Source: WJMT01 sp964624145
GTDB lineage: Bacteria; Acidobacteriota; Aminicenantia; Aminicenantales; Aminicenantaceae
DNA: 64,000 nucleotides
Assembly (NCBI GenBank): GCA_964624145.1
Contig: CAZUXT010000004.1
Location: 1 to 64,000, forward strand
Direction of reading: 5' to 3'
The position numbers and the translations under genes were made by a program. The notes beneath the pieces were generated by a model, which made no database searches, was not told the origin of the DNA, and saw nothing but the letters and a program-made list of their open reading frames with translations. Below, piece by piece: positions 27,936 to 37,263 of the stretch; the first letter of the stretch is position 1; each line of letters begins with the position of its first letter.

Positions 27936-30278
27936 ATGCTTAACAACAATCCTAAAATAAAGGTATGTTTGATTGTGATTCTGGGTGGGGCCATCATGTT
28001 ATGGTCTTCCTGCCGAAAAACCGAAAATGTAAAAAATGTAAAAGAGGAAGAACCGCCCCGGATCGAAGAAAAAGTCAAAGAAAAAAAACCGGAACCAGCA
28101 AGAAAAAAGATCCCTTCCTCCCTTGCTCTTATCGCAGAAGATGAAGAAGCCGGCCGCCTGGACAAGGACACGGCCTGGACACTCAGGTTCCAGCGCTTGT
28201 TCGAGCCTGAGAAACTCCCGAAAAAATATCAAAGTCCCAAGCCCATTAAATGCGGCACCTCTGTGTTTAAAGCTTTTAACAGGGAAAGGGTGCAGTTGAA
28301 GCCGGAAACCATTGACCGTCTTCATCCCTATCTTGTCCGCCCCGATCATCCGGACAGCATTTTTAACCTGAAAGAAAACCAAACCCGTGCCTCCCGAAAA
28401 ACTTCTTCCGGATATTCCAATCTGCTGTTTGCACAAGAGGAAAAACGCCCGGAAGGTCTTCTGCCGCTCGATGTATCGGATAAAATCCGCCTCTGGTATC
28501 ACAGAGGAAATGACGGTACTGCGGAAGAAGCCCGCCATCTTCTTATCCATTATGACATGTACAATCAATTCCTGGATATCATGAAAAGGGAACCTCCTTC
28601 TGATGCTCTTCTCACCTTTGGAGATCGAAACAGGGATATAGGAGGGGACGGCCGTCTGGACATTTATCTGGTATCAGCAACAGATGTCGAAGGAGATGAC
28701 GGCTGGTGCAAGGTTGAACTTGACAGTTACACAGCTAACAGCCCCTCTCCGTCACATATCATGATCGATGGGGGCCTCACCGGAGATGAGCTTGGTGCTA
28801 CCCTGGCACATGAGCTGTTTCATGCGTTCCAGCATGCATGGGATGCCTACGAGGACGACTGGTGGAGCGAAGCCACGGCTGTCTGGGCAGAGGATCTCAT
28901 TGATTCCAGCTGGAATACGGAGCATGCCTATGTCGGCGATGCTTTTGATGAAGGCGATAACTCGCTCAGAAGCATTGATGATAATGGAGATGATCATATG
29001 TACGGAATCTACATCTTCCCTTATTATCTCACCAAAGTAAGAGACCCTGGCAATGACCTTCTCATCGGAAAAATCTGGGCTTCCTGTGAAAGCCAAGTCG
29101 CACTGGATGCCGTAGAATCCAACCTGCCCGGGGATTTTAAGAACGTATTTAAAGAATTCGCTCTCTTGAATTATAAAGAAGCCCTGCTTCCCGATTGTTC
29201 TGAAAGCTTCCAAATTTACCCGGAGGCACTGCTTGTCTATTCTGAACACGATGCCTGCAAAATAGAAATAGATAAATCAAAGCCTGTGACCATCAACATC
29301 CCTCCGCTTGGAGCCTGCTACATGGAGCTGGAAAACAAGGTCGCCAAAGAAACGATGCCGCATGTCCTGATCGACCTCAGGGAAATCCTTAAAAACTCCG
29401 ATCTCACCATTCAAGCCATCATCTCTGAGGAATATGAAGATAAGCGGTGCGAAGACTGGTCGGAAAAAGAAGAGCGCTCTTTCTGCACAAATTTTGAGGA
29501 AGAAGATTTTAAATACCTCAAACTGACCATTGCCAACCATAACAGGCGGAATGTCCAGAAAGCCTCTTTCCAGATCTATGTGGATGCGGGAGAATGCCTT
29601 CAAACAGGCGCGATCGTGCATTATAAAGATACCTATTACTACAAGCATTCCTCCAAAGGAGAAGACACGATCCAAACACACCACTATGAGGCCACAGTCC
29701 GATTTCCCTTTACCACTGATGGTTTCTCAGCCAGCCCGCCCATGGCCCTTCCCGGATTAGGGCCTTACGGCTCAGCCACCTATCAATGCCAGACACCGGT
29801 CATCCTCAGCTTCAAAGCCGAGGAAGTGTTCGAACATAAAGACACCCACAAAGTCAAGACCGGCTCAGCCCCTCAGGTCTTCACACCGGGGATACCACCT
29901 ATGACCTTTACCCGTGAACAAGACCAAAAAAAGTTCACCATTTTCTCCCCTTTTCTTATTCCCTACTACTTTAACATTGAGACCAAAACCGTCACATTTG
30001 CCGTTATACCTGAAGTGGATATCCGGTACACATGGGAAGACGGCAAAAAACGCACTCTGGCCTTAAGACCTGTTTTAGGGAAAAAAGTAAATCCCCCTGA
30101 GTCTGACATGGAGATCCCCGAAGAATTCATCGTCACTTTCAGCAATGGAGTTCATCATTTCGGGGGCGAGGGAAAGGTCAGCGAAAGCCGCTCAAATGAC
30201 ACTGAAATAACCAAAATAGAAAAGACATACCGCTGGGAAGTCTTCAGGGGAAAAGCTCCAAATAAAAAAAATCCTTAA
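27936..30278 (+). CDS. Secreted zinc metalloprotease-like lipoprotein
   Basis: A 780-residue protein. The signal ends in a lipobox LWSSC (Cys26), followed by a charged low-complexity linker rich in Lys/Glu/Pro. The metalloprotease motif HELFH is at residues 292-296, with a possible third ligand in WWSEATAVWAED, matching gluzincin spacing. The layout resembles the MXAN_6640-type putative metalloproteases (from memory of that family). The C-terminal half looks like beta-rich accessory domains. An in-frame TTG at 27873 is less likely than the ATG at 27936, which immediately starts the signal peptide. Confidence 0.72.
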   Translation: MLNNNPKIKVCLIVILGGAIMLWSSCRKTENVKNVKEEEPPRIEEKVKEKKPEPARKKIPSSLALIAEDEEAGRLDKDTAWTLRFQRLFEPEKLPKKYQSPKPIKCGTSVFKAFNRERVQLKPETIDRLHPYLVRPDHPDSIFNLKENQTRASRKTSSGYSNLLFAQEEKRPEGLLPLDVSDKIRLWYHRGNDGTAEEARHLLIHYDMYNQFLDIMKREPPSDALLTFGDRNRDIGGDGRLDIYLVSATDVEGDDGWCKVELDSYTANSPSPSHIMIDGGLTGDELGATLAHELFHAFQHAWDAYEDDWWSEATAVWAEDLIDSSWNTEHAYVGDAFDEGDNSLRSIDDNGDDHMYGIYIFPYYLTKVRDPGNDLLIGKIWASCESQVALDAVESNLPGDFKNVFKEFALLNYKEALLPDCSESFQIYPEALLVYSEHDACKIEIDKSKPVTINIPPLGACYMELENKVAKETMPHVLIDLREILKNSDLTIQAIISEEYEDKRCEDWSEKEERSFCTNFEEEDFKYLKLTIANHNRRNVQKASFQIYVDAGECLQTGAIVHYKDTYYYKHSSKGEDTIQTHHYEATVRFPFTTDGFSASPPMALPGLGPYGSATYQCQTPVILSFKAEEVFEHKDTHKVKTGSAPQVFTPGIPPMTFTREQDQKKFTIFSPFLIPYYFNIETKTVTFAVIPEVDIRYTWEDGKKRTLALRPVLGKKVNPPESDMEIPEEFIVTFSNGVHHFGGEGKVSESRSNDTEITKIEKTYRWEVFRGKAPNKKNP

Positions 30279-30344
30279 GAAGAGGAAGGTTCCATCTCTG
30301 GAATGAACTGAATAATAAAAGGAAATAAAAGAGGAGAGGCAAAT

Positions 30345-30782
30345 ATGAAAAAAACAGGCATCCTGTTTTCTGTTTTTCTTTGGATATTCATATCATGTTC
30401 CCGGTCAATACCTGACGAGCATTCCATTCAAGACACCCTAAACTCCATCATAGAGCGGCAGCAGACAGCCTGGAACGATCATGATATCGAGGGATTCATG
30501 GCTGAATACTGGCAGTCGGAAGACCTGACATTTCAATCCGGAGACCAGAGGCTCTACGGATGGGAGACTCTTTTAAACCGCTACAAAACAAATTATGCGG
30601 GAGAAAAGATGGGAACACTCACTTTTTCCGATATAAAGATCAAAGTCCTCAGTGCGGACTCAGCCTACGCTATAGGCAGGTGGATGGTCAAACAGGAAGA
30701 TACAGCCGCCAACGGCGTATTCACGATTATCTTTAAACGCTTCCCTTCAGGATGGAAGATCATCCATGACCACTCCTCTTGA
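30345..30782 (+). CDS. NTF2-like (SnoaL/DUF4440-type) lipoprotein
   Basis: A 145-residue protein with a lipoprotein signal (FISCS, Cys18). It is followed by an NTF2-like cone fold: helix IIERQQTAWNDHDIEGFMAEY, then strands ending with TIIFKRFPSGWKIIHDHSS. A GAGAGG ribosome site precedes the ATG. It follows the metalloprotease gene by 66 bp and may be co-transcribed. Its ligand is unknown. Confidence 0.78.
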   Translation: MKKTGILFSVFLWIFISCSRSIPDEHSIQDTLNSIIERQQTAWNDHDIEGFMAEYWQSEDLTFQSGDQRLYGWETLLNRYKTNYAGEKMGTLTFSDIKIKVLSADSAYAIGRWMVKQEDTAANGVFTIIFKRFPSGWKIIHDHSS

Positions 30783-30809
30783 TAAAAGGAGCTTGTCTTA
30801 TTTGCTTTT

Positions 30810-31199
30810 TTACTTCCGAGCCATCTCTATGGTATCCCGGCCTCCATCAGCCGTTTCCCAGTAGCCGCTCATCTTATCACCGTTAACCTCCAGAGTGATC
30901 CATACCATCATGTCTTCGTATCCATCAGAGATTGAAAAATTAAAACTCAGTGTCCCCTCTTCAAAACTTACATCATCAGCTTCCACTCCCTCTGTCATGC
31001 CAAAAGTATCTGAAATAGTGACCTTGTACACACCTTCTGTTTTCTCGATAATCAAAATCAGGCCATCCTCACCCTGGTCCGGGACATAGGTCGTCCCTTC
31101 CCATCTTCCTGTGATGTCCGCATCCTGGCAGAGCAGTGCCGCAGGAAACAACGTGAGAACAAAAGTGAACAATACAAAAAAGTATAGTGCTCTTTTCAT
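30810..31199 (-). CDS. Small secreted protein, unknown
   Basis: A 129-residue protein with a signal peptide (about residues 1-22, ending LLCQDAD) and a small beta-rich domain starting with ITGRWEGTTYVP and ending MSGYWETADGG, so probably a lipocalin-like sandwich. A longer frame begins at 31244, but AGGAGAG just before 31199 selects the shorter start. It is convergent with the NTF2-like gene. Confidence 0.65.
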   Translation of the reverse strand: MKRALYFFVLFTFVLTLFPAALLCQDADITGRWEGTTYVPDQGEDGLILIIEKTEGVYKVTISDTFGMTEGVEADDVSFEEGTLSFNFSISDGYEDMMVWITLEVNGDKMSGYWETADGGRDTIEMARK

Positions 31200-31293
31200 C
31201 AGTCTCTCCTTTGTTTTTATATAGACTTCTCTCTTTGTTTTCACTCTATTATACGATTCTCAGTCATAAAAGTTCCAATCAAATTTTGTCTCT

Positions 31294-32580
31294 TCATGGT
31301 GATAACATCTTATCCATACGGTCAATGCATTGGATCACACATCGAACCGTGTGATAGTTTACCTTCCACGAGTGGCTCATATGATTCCATACGGGTTTTC
31401 CTTCCCTCGTTAAGAGCGGATACCATTCTCCGACCTTATGATTGATCATTTTATTGAAAACAAAACCATGGACATTTTCATAAGCATCCCAGTACTTTTC
31501 CTCCCTAAAATAAAGGCATCCGTCCAGCATGCCGATCATCACTTCAGCCTGCTGCCAGAATTCTTTTTCTCTGTCATACACACCCCCTGCATGACTCCCT
31601 TCCACATAAACTCCCCCGTATTTCCAGTCAATACCGTTCTCTAAAGTATGATCAAGCTGTTTCTTTATGATATTAAAATAAGGTTTATGATCCTGCCCCA
31701 TAATTTCAAGGGCATGCAGCAAAAGCCATGCGCATTCAACATTATGCCCGTAACTCGTGTTATCGTCAGAATGAACCTTAGCCTGAGTATCTCCGAACCT
31801 GTCCCATCCCCATACGATATCAAACTTGATCTGGGGAGCCCTTATCCAGTCCTTCCAAAACTGAGGTATTCCGGTCGCATATTCAGGATGGAGCATTCGC
31901 TGTGTGAGAGTGTCTATCACATCCTTAAGCTTTCTTAAGTGAACTTGCTTTTTCGTGCATTCATACAGAGTGGTCAGTGCTTCCATAAAATGCATGTGAA
32001 AGTCCAGTGTCTTCCTGTCCCCTCCGCCGGAGCCGGGACCACATAAGTCCCAATTTCTTTCAAACATCTCAAAATACCCGCCGAACATGGTGTCCGTGGA
32101 ATATTTTTGTATAAGGTCAAACACTTTTTCCGCATATTCAATCCCTCGCGGGTCACCCGTTGCCAGAGTGTATTCGCTGAGGGCGTAGATGGAAAAGCTC
32201 AAACCATAGAGAATCTTCTTGTCTATCTTTATCAATCCTTTTCGGTCAGCCATCCAGTAAAAACCTCCGTACTTCTCGTCCCACATCCTGTCGATCAAAA
32301 AATCAACGCCGTGCCTTGCGAATTTTCCGCAATCCCCATTCCCGTATCCTGCCCGGTGAGCTGATGCCATAGTATAGATAGTGCGGGTCTGGGCAATCAA
32401 AGACTTCTCATCCGCCCCTGTGTCCTGACCTTTTTCATTAAAATGTGTGATAAATCCTCCGTGAACACGGTCCACACACCGGTCCATCCAGAAGGGAAGC
32501 AGTTCGTTTCTGAGATGGTTTTCAGCTTCATTTTTGCATGAAAGGATTTTTTGTTTTGGCCATCTCTGCTCCTTGTTCAT
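31294..32580 (-). CDS. AGE-family (N-acylglucosamine / cellobiose 2-epimerase-like) epimerase
   Basis: A 428-residue (alpha/alpha)6-barrel sugar epimerase. Family segments are visible: QTRTIYTMASAHRAG, FHMHFMEALTTLYE, the active-site block SYGHNVECAWLLLHAL, and the C-terminal SHSWKVNYHTVR with its histidine. Of the three close ATGs (32586, 32580 and a GTG further out), a GGGAGGAG site spaced eight bases away favours 32580. It is divergent from an MFS transporter gene, so it probably processes the imported sugar. The exact sugar is not determined. Confidence 0.85.
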   Translation of the reverse strand: MNKEQRWPKQKILSCKNEAENHLRNELLPFWMDRCVDRVHGGFITHFNEKGQDTGADEKSLIAQTRTIYTMASAHRAGYGNGDCGKFARHGVDFLIDRMWDEKYGGFYWMADRKGLIKIDKKILYGLSFSIYALSEYTLATGDPRGIEYAEKVFDLIQKYSTDTMFGGYFEMFERNWDLCGPGSGGGDRKTLDFHMHFMEALTTLYECTKKQVHLRKLKDVIDTLTQRMLHPEYATGIPQFWKDWIRAPQIKFDIVWGWDRFGDTQAKVHSDDNTSYGHNVECAWLLLHALEIMGQDHKPYFNIIKKQLDHTLENGIDWKYGGVYVEGSHAGGVYDREKEFWQQAEVMIGMLDGCLYFREEKYWDAYENVHGFVFNKMINHKVGEWYPLLTREGKPVWNHMSHSWKVNYHTVRCVIQCIDRMDKMLSP

Positions 32581-32695
32581 TATCATTTCTCCTCCCACTT
32601 ATCCCTTTTATCTAATTTTACCAGATAATTTCACTTTGACTCATATTTTTTTTTGTGATATTCACTATAAAAAAGGTTCATATGGAGGGAAACCT

Positions 32696-33871
32696 ATGAA
32701 AAAAATGACAGCAGTTGTTGCCTTAATGGCCGTGTTTACACTGGCCATATGCTTTATCATCCTCGGCTCCATTTCAGTCGAACTCATGGAGTCACTGGGA
32801 ATCAACGAAGCACAGTTTGGTTCACTCGTCATGGGCTTATTTTTAACCGGCTGCATTGTCCAGCTCATAATCGGCCCTCTGGTGGACAAACTCGGTTACA
32901 AGCCCATTGCTATTCTGGGATTTATTGTCACCAGTGCCAGTATGTTTCTCCTTGCTTTTGCCTCAAGTTTCGGACTGGCACTTATCGCCTGTATTCTTCT
33001 GGGTGTAGGGGCGATGTCTTTGAATACTGTGGGTAACACTCTCATTCCGGTGGTCCTGTTCAAAGGCGAAGACCCGGCCCGAGCCAGCAATTTCGGGAAC
33101 GCTTTTTTTGGTTTGGGATATGTGATCACTCCTTTCCTTTTCGTATTTTTCCTGACCAATCTGGGCCTGACTTACAGCACTTCACTGTCCATTCTGGGTG
33201 CACTGGTCCTTGTTTTTCTCATTTTTGCCCTCACAACAACCTATCCTCAAGTCGCCACAGGATACAAACTCTCGATGGCCTTTAAGGTCCTGGGCAAAGG
33301 AGCTGTTCTGATCGCAGCTTTAGCCCTGTTCTGCTACATGTCTCTGGAGATATCCATGGGGACCTGGATAAGGACGCTTATGGAACAGATTTTCGGGAAA
33401 AACAATGATCTCAAGGCTGCGTTCCATGCCGGCCTGGTCCTCAGCGTCTTCGGTGTGGCCATGATGCTGGGACGGTTCCTCTCTTCCACTGTAAAGAATC
33501 TTACTGCCATTGGGACTAAAGTCATCTCCGTCATGGCTCTGATCTCTTTGGGAGCCATCATTCTTATGATATTCACCAACACTCCCTTTCTGGCCATTAT
33601 AGCCATTGTCATTGCGGGATTGGCATTTGCTCCTATATTCCCGACCATCGTGGGAGTCACCTTTTCGAAATTCGAGCCAAGCCTTTACGGAAGCATTTTC
33701 GGTATTGTTTTTGCCGTAGGCTTACTAGGCGCTACATTTGTTCCTAAGATCATAGGAAACATGAGTGTAGGTAAAACAGTCCAGCAGAGCCTCCCCCTTG
33801 CGGCTGTTATGGCAGGTATTTTGTTCGTTCTTGCTCTGATTATGGGACTGACAGCAAAGAAAAAAACTTAA
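32696..33871 (+). CDS. MFS transporter, sugar type
   Basis: A 391-residue 12-helix major facilitator. The loop 2-3 signature appears as GPLVDKLGYKPIAILG, with a symmetric second half. An open frame extends far upstream, but GGAGGG six bases before the ATG at 32696 and the hydrophobic first helix fix the start. It is divergent from the AGE epimerase, which suggests import of the epimerase substrate. It ends 2 bp from the convergent DUF4097 gene, with no terminator in between. Confidence 0.85.
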   Translation: MKKMTAVVALMAVFTLAICFIILGSISVELMESLGINEAQFGSLVMGLFLTGCIVQLIIGPLVDKLGYKPIAILGFIVTSASMFLLAFASSFGLALIACILLGVGAMSLNTVGNTLIPVVLFKGEDPARASNFGNAFFGLGYVITPFLFVFFLTNLGLTYSTSLSILGALVLVFLIFALTTTYPQVATGYKLSMAFKVLGKGAVLIAALALFCYMSLEISMGTWIRTLMEQIFGKNNDLKAAFHAGLVLSVFGVAMMLGRFLSSTVKNLTAIGTKVISVMALISLGAIILMIFTNTPFLAIIAIVIAGLAFAPIFPTIVGVTFSKFEPSLYGSIFGIVFAVGLLGATFVPKIIGNMSVGKTVQQSLPLAAVMAGILFVLALIMGLTAKKKT

Positions 33872-33873
33872 TT

Positions 33874-35535
33874 CTACCTGTTGCTCTTGATGTTTATACT
33901 CCCGCTTGTCTGGATGTAGACAGTTACGCCTCCCTTGGCTCGTTCAGCATCGAGCTTCTGTGTTTGTGATTTTACATGATAAACCGGGAATTCCGAGGAG
34001 ATTTTTCCTCCCGGAAGCACAGAAATGACCACGTCCGCATCTTCCGGAAGTGTGAGGATAACAGGCTCATAAGTTGTGATAAGCTCAATCCGGCTGCCCT
34101 TTGGCAGGTTCCTGATCTGCCCGACCTCTATTCGACTGCTGCTTCCGTGGACCTCGATCGACCCTGAGGTGCGGTGGAGAACCACACTTTCATAGGAATT
34201 TTTAGTGCTCACATCCCCGGAGATATCCTCGGCCTTAATACTGGTGGAGCTTCCGTCAACTCTTAAGTTCCCTCCGACTCCGAAGATTTCTACACGGTCG
34301 TAAGACGTGACAATTGAGGCGTCTTTCTTGATATCAGAAGCTTTGACACCGGCAGACTGTGAACGCACATCCAGCCATCCTCCGACACCAGCAACAATCA
34401 CGCTGTTGTAGGAAGAAGCGATAGTAACGTTCCCCTCGACCTCGCGGACAGAAACGGATGATGAAGGACCCTCGATTTCAGCCGAGCCGCGAACGTTCGA
34501 AAGAACAATGTCATCGTAGGAACTGCGTATGAAAGTATCTCCGCCGATATCATCCGCTGTTACGGCACTGGAGCCGCCCTTTATTCTGAGGATTCCCCCT
34601 ACTCGGGTCACGAACACCGGGCTGTAGCTGTTTTCGATATGGGCATCCAATGCTATATCCTGTGCAGTGACTTTACAGCTCGGGCCTTTGATGGTAAGGC
34701 GCCCCTTTACTTCCTTTACATCAATTTCATCATATGAGGAGGTTATCTCGCAGTCTCCCCCGACGTTACTTCCTGTCACTTTCCCGCTTTTTGAGCTGAT
34801 AATGAGGTTCCCTCCGATAGTGTTGAAACGCACCGGTGCATAGCTGTTCTCAACAGAGACATCGCCCTCTACATCTTTCACCTCGACCTCGCCGCTAGGA
34901 TTATTGATGCTTACAGGGCCTTTGAAAACAGGAATCTCCACAGGACCGTAGCTGTTGCGGAGCTCGAGCTCACCACCGCACCCATCCAGCCTGACTTTTC
35001 CTGAACGGTTGACCACGTGGAAATTTCCACTCACTCCTCCAATATGGATATTTCCGTATGCATTTTCCACTTCAAGATTATGCCGGGCCGGGATGCGAAC
35101 GGTCAACCGGGCCGAATAAGACAATTTAAATACGAATTTATTTCCCCTGTAAAAGCGGCGGTAGATTCCCTCCTTTGGGGGTTTTCCAGGCTTGCGGAGT
35201 TCATCCATCGGAGAACTCACCCTCAGCTTGAGACCGTCGGCATAAGGTTCAAGAAAAAGCTGTGTCTCATCCAGGAAATATCTGACAATCTCCTCATCCT
35301 TATCGCTCACTTCAACCTTTGCCTCGACCGTTACGGCATTTTCATTTGATGTGGTGATCGTAAGGTCTGCAGAGTATGTATCGATATAGAGCGTTTTTCC
35401 GGGTGCTGTGGATGCTGATTTGCTGAACGCCCGGGATTGTTTGTTTTTGAAAACGGTGTTTGCCTCGGAAGAGGATAGGGCCACAAGAAATACGCATATC
35501 CAAAGGAACGGCATTAACCGACTGTATTTTTTCAT
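33874..35535 (-). CDS. DUF4097 beta-repeat secreted protein with 36-residue periodicity
   Basis: A 553-residue exported protein (signal peptide about 1-25). From residue 158 to 481 it is built of nine units of exactly 36 residues. Each unit opens with (N/S/T)(S/A)Y, at residues 158, 194, 230, 266, 302, 338, 374, 410 and 446, with a GG or SG turn near unit position 12. This implies a regular beta-solenoid of two 18-residue rungs per unit. It is last in an operon with a sigma factor and an anti-sigma factor, overlapping the latter by ATGA, so it is probably an envelope effector or sensor of that system. Confidence 0.85.
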   Translation of the reverse strand: MKKYSRLMPFLWICVFLVALSSSEANTVFKNKQSRAFSKSASTAPGKTLYIDTYSADLTITTSNENAVTVEAKVEVSDKDEEIVRYFLDETQLFLEPYADGLKLRVSSPMDELRKPGKPPKEGIYRRFYRGNKFVFKLSYSARLTVRIPARHNLEVENAYGNIHIGGVSGNFHVVNRSGKVRLDGCGGELELRNSYGPVEIPVFKGPVSINNPSGEVEVKDVEGDVSVENSYAPVRFNTIGGNLIISSKSGKVTGSNVGGDCEITSSYDEIDVKEVKGRLTIKGPSCKVTAQDIALDAHIENSYSPVFVTRVGGILRIKGGSSAVTADDIGGDTFIRSSYDDIVLSNVRGSAEIEGPSSSVSVREVEGNVTIASSYNSVIVAGVGGWLDVRSQSAGVKASDIKKDASIVTSYDRVEIFGVGGNLRVDGSSTSIKAEDISGDVSTKNSYESVVLHRTSGSIEVHGSSSRIEVGQIRNLPKGSRIELITTYEPVILTLPEDADVVISVLPGGKISSEFPVYHVKSQTQKLDAERAKGGVTVYIQTSGSINIKSNR

Positions 35536-36212
35536 ATTGACCTCCTTGGTTTTGTGTCTTCATCCTCCAGGCCTAAGACCTCAGCCAGGGTTTCTTTCTT
35601 TTCCTGGAGGGCAGCAATCAAATATCGACGGATATGGGCATTGGCAGGATTCAATGCTAAAGCCTCCCGGCACTGCTCGATCTGGGCATCGATGGTCTCG
35701 AGACGGGTTCGGTAGAGAAACAAAAAATCCAGACTTAGATCAGCCATTTGAGGAAGAGCCTGTTTTTCCAGACCCTTGATAGCTCTCATATATTCCTGTT
35801 CTTTTTTCTCCACTCGAGCCAGAGCTTTCTGAGCCAGAAGACCAGAGGATGGGGCAGAGCTTTTTAAACCGAAGTAGACTCCGATTCCAACGACAATAAG
35901 AAGTGCTGCTGCTGCAGGAACAAACCGCAGGAATATCCATCGGAAGGAGAAACGCCCACTCTTTTGTTTCTTTTTCACCTGTGATTCTTGTACGAGCTGC
36001 TGTTCTTCAGCCCTCTCTTCACAGAGGACCTCCTCGATGCGGCTCCAAAGATGAGAAGCTTCGACAGGCTGTCTGAGGGATTTAACCAGAGACATGACCT
36101 CCTCATCAAGTTGAAGCGCCTTTCGGCAAACCGGGCAGGATGCCGCATGCCGCATGAATTCGGCCTCGTCCATCTCACCACGGTCGTATCTTTCGAGTTC
36201 CTTGCAGCTCAT
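35532..36212 (-). CDS. Anti-sigma factor with N-terminal zinc finger
   Basis: A 226-residue single-pass membrane protein. The N-terminal anti-sigma zinc finger has Cys3, His22, Cys26 and Cys29 (HAASCPVC). One TM helix follows at about 103-125, then a periplasmic helical tail of about 100 residues. Starts and stops overlap both neighbours by ATGA (36209-36212 and 35532-35535), so it is tightly coupled to the sigma factor gene before it and the DUF4097 gene after it. It should hold the sigma factor at the membrane until an envelope signal arrives. Confidence 0.85.
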   Translation of the reverse strand: MSCKELERYDRGEMDEAEFMRHAASCPVCRKALQLDEEVMSLVKSLRQPVEASHLWSRIEEVLCEERAEEQQLVQESQVKKKQKSGRFSFRWIFLRFVPAAAALLIVVGIGVYFGLKSSAPSSGLLAQKALARVEKKEQEYMRAIKGLEKQALPQMADLSLDFLFLYRTRLETIDAQIEQCREALALNPANAHIRRYLIAALQEKKETLAEVLGLEDEDTKPRRSI

Positions 36213-36733
36213 TCTGTTTCCTCCTTGCGAGACGCAGAAAGCCGCGTACGGAGCCTGGCCTTGGCCCAGTGGATGGTGGCCTTTACGGTTCCGACCTTGA
36301 TTTCCAGAACTTCGGCGATCTCTTCCTGTTTGAATCCTTCTATTGCGAAGAGAACAAAACAAGCTCGCATTTGATCCGGAAGGGCAGCAATGGCCTCTTT
36401 GATGGAGTGGCGGGTTTCGCCGGATGGCTGGTGGTAATGCCCTGCCTTATTGAGATCAAGCGATACCTCCGGACTTCTTTTTCTGAGCACATCATAACAG
36501 GAGTTGATGAGAATCCGGAAAATGTAGGAACTGAATCTTGTGCCGGACCTGTAGTGATGTATTCCGCGGTAGAGCTTGAGGAATGTGTCCTGGACAGCAT
36601 CTTCGGCTTCCTGCTGCCGTCCCAGCATGCGGAACGCTGTACGCAGGAACGGCTGTTCATAACGCTCGTAGATCATTCGATAAGCCATCAAATCACCTCG
36701 TTTGCATTTCTCGATAATGGCTTCTTCATCCAT
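36209..36733 (-). CDS. ECF-type RNA polymerase sigma factor
   Basis: A 174-residue sigma-70 family factor with region 2 (AYRMIYERYEQPFLRTAF, then EAEDAVQDTFLKLYRG) and region 4 (ALPDQMRACFVLFAIEGF, then EEIAEVLEIKVGTVK). It lacks regions 1 and 3, as in ECF factors. It is the first gene of a three-gene operon with its anti-sigma factor and a DUF4097 protein. Divergent from the third PadR gene. It is probably autoregulated, but no duplicate promoter motif was identified. Confidence 0.9.
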   Translation of the reverse strand: MDEEAIIEKCKRGDLMAYRMIYERYEQPFLRTAFRMLGRQQEAEDAVQDTFLKLYRGIHHYRSGTRFSSYIFRILINSCYDVLRKRSPEVSLDLNKAGHYHQPSGETRHSIKEAIAALPDQMRACFVLFAIEGFKQEEIAEVLEIKVGTVKATIHWAKARLRTRLSASRKEETE

Positions 36734-36871
36734 CCGGTTTTTTTTACCTTTCTCTGTGGTGATATCGCGCCAACCATTTTACTCTCATTTCCGTCATTTT
36801 GTTAAACGGCAAATTATGAAGAAAGGTTTAATCTGGAAAAATAAAAAATCCCTTTCAACTCCAAAAAAACA

Positions 36872-36899
36872 TTGACTTTTAATGCTTTCTTTCTATAAT
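36872..36899 (+). promoter_or_regulatory. Sigma-70 promoter for the third PadR-permease pair
   Basis: TTGACT, 16 bases, TATAAT, 30 bp before the PadR start. This is the best match to the housekeeping consensus in the window. Confidence 0.65.
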
Positions 36900-36929
36900 A
36901 TATTGGAATCAAATAGATATGGAGGCAAA

Positions 36930-37253
36930 ATGGATTTATTGACAAGGCTTGAAGAAGCTATCCTTATCTCGGTTCTGAAACTCAAAGATAATGCCTATGG
37001 TGTGCCTATCAATCATGATGTCTCAAAGATTTTTGGGAAGTCCTACACCATGGGGGGTCTGTACTTTGCATTGGATCAGCTGGTCCGCAAAGAATACCTG
37101 ATGAAACGATCGGGAGATCCGACACCAAAGAGAGGCGGCCGAAGCAAAGCCTATTACAGACTTACCTCTGAGGGAAAAGCTGCTTTGGAGGCTACGCGAG
37201 AGCACCAGATCAAATTATGGAAGGCCATCCCTGAACTAAGTAACGGAAATTAA
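36930..37253 (+). CDS. PadR family transcriptional regulator
   Basis: A 107-residue winged-helix protein with helix ILISVLKLKDNAYGVPI, recognition region MGGLYFALDQLVRKE, and wing GGRSKAYYRLTSEGKAAL. An upstream in-frame ATG (36882) lies inside the promoter, and GGAGG just before 36930 fixes the start. It is followed after 10 bp by its prefix-domain permease. Confidence 0.88.
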   Translation: MDLLTRLEEAILISVLKLKDNAYGVPINHDVSKIFGKSYTMGGLYFALDQLVRKEYLMKRSGDPTPKRGGRSKAYYRLTSEGKAALEATREHQIKLWKAIPELSNGN

Positions 37254-37263
37254 CGAAAAAGAA

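Noticed and set aside
28000..28568. 189-codon minus-strand frame inside the metalloprotease gene, Phe-rich
   Set aside because: It is the antisense of Lys/Glu-rich codons, with no supporting signal.
32636..32671. TTGACT and TATAAA upstream of the MFS gene as a promoter pair
   Set aside because: The spacer is 24 bases, too long for a sigma-70 promoter. The real promoter was not identified.
34000..35100. Regular 108-bp periodicity, considered as a tandem DNA repeat or CRISPR-like array
   Set aside because: The period is at protein level (36 residues) within an intact exported protein; the DNA units are diverged and there are no spacers.
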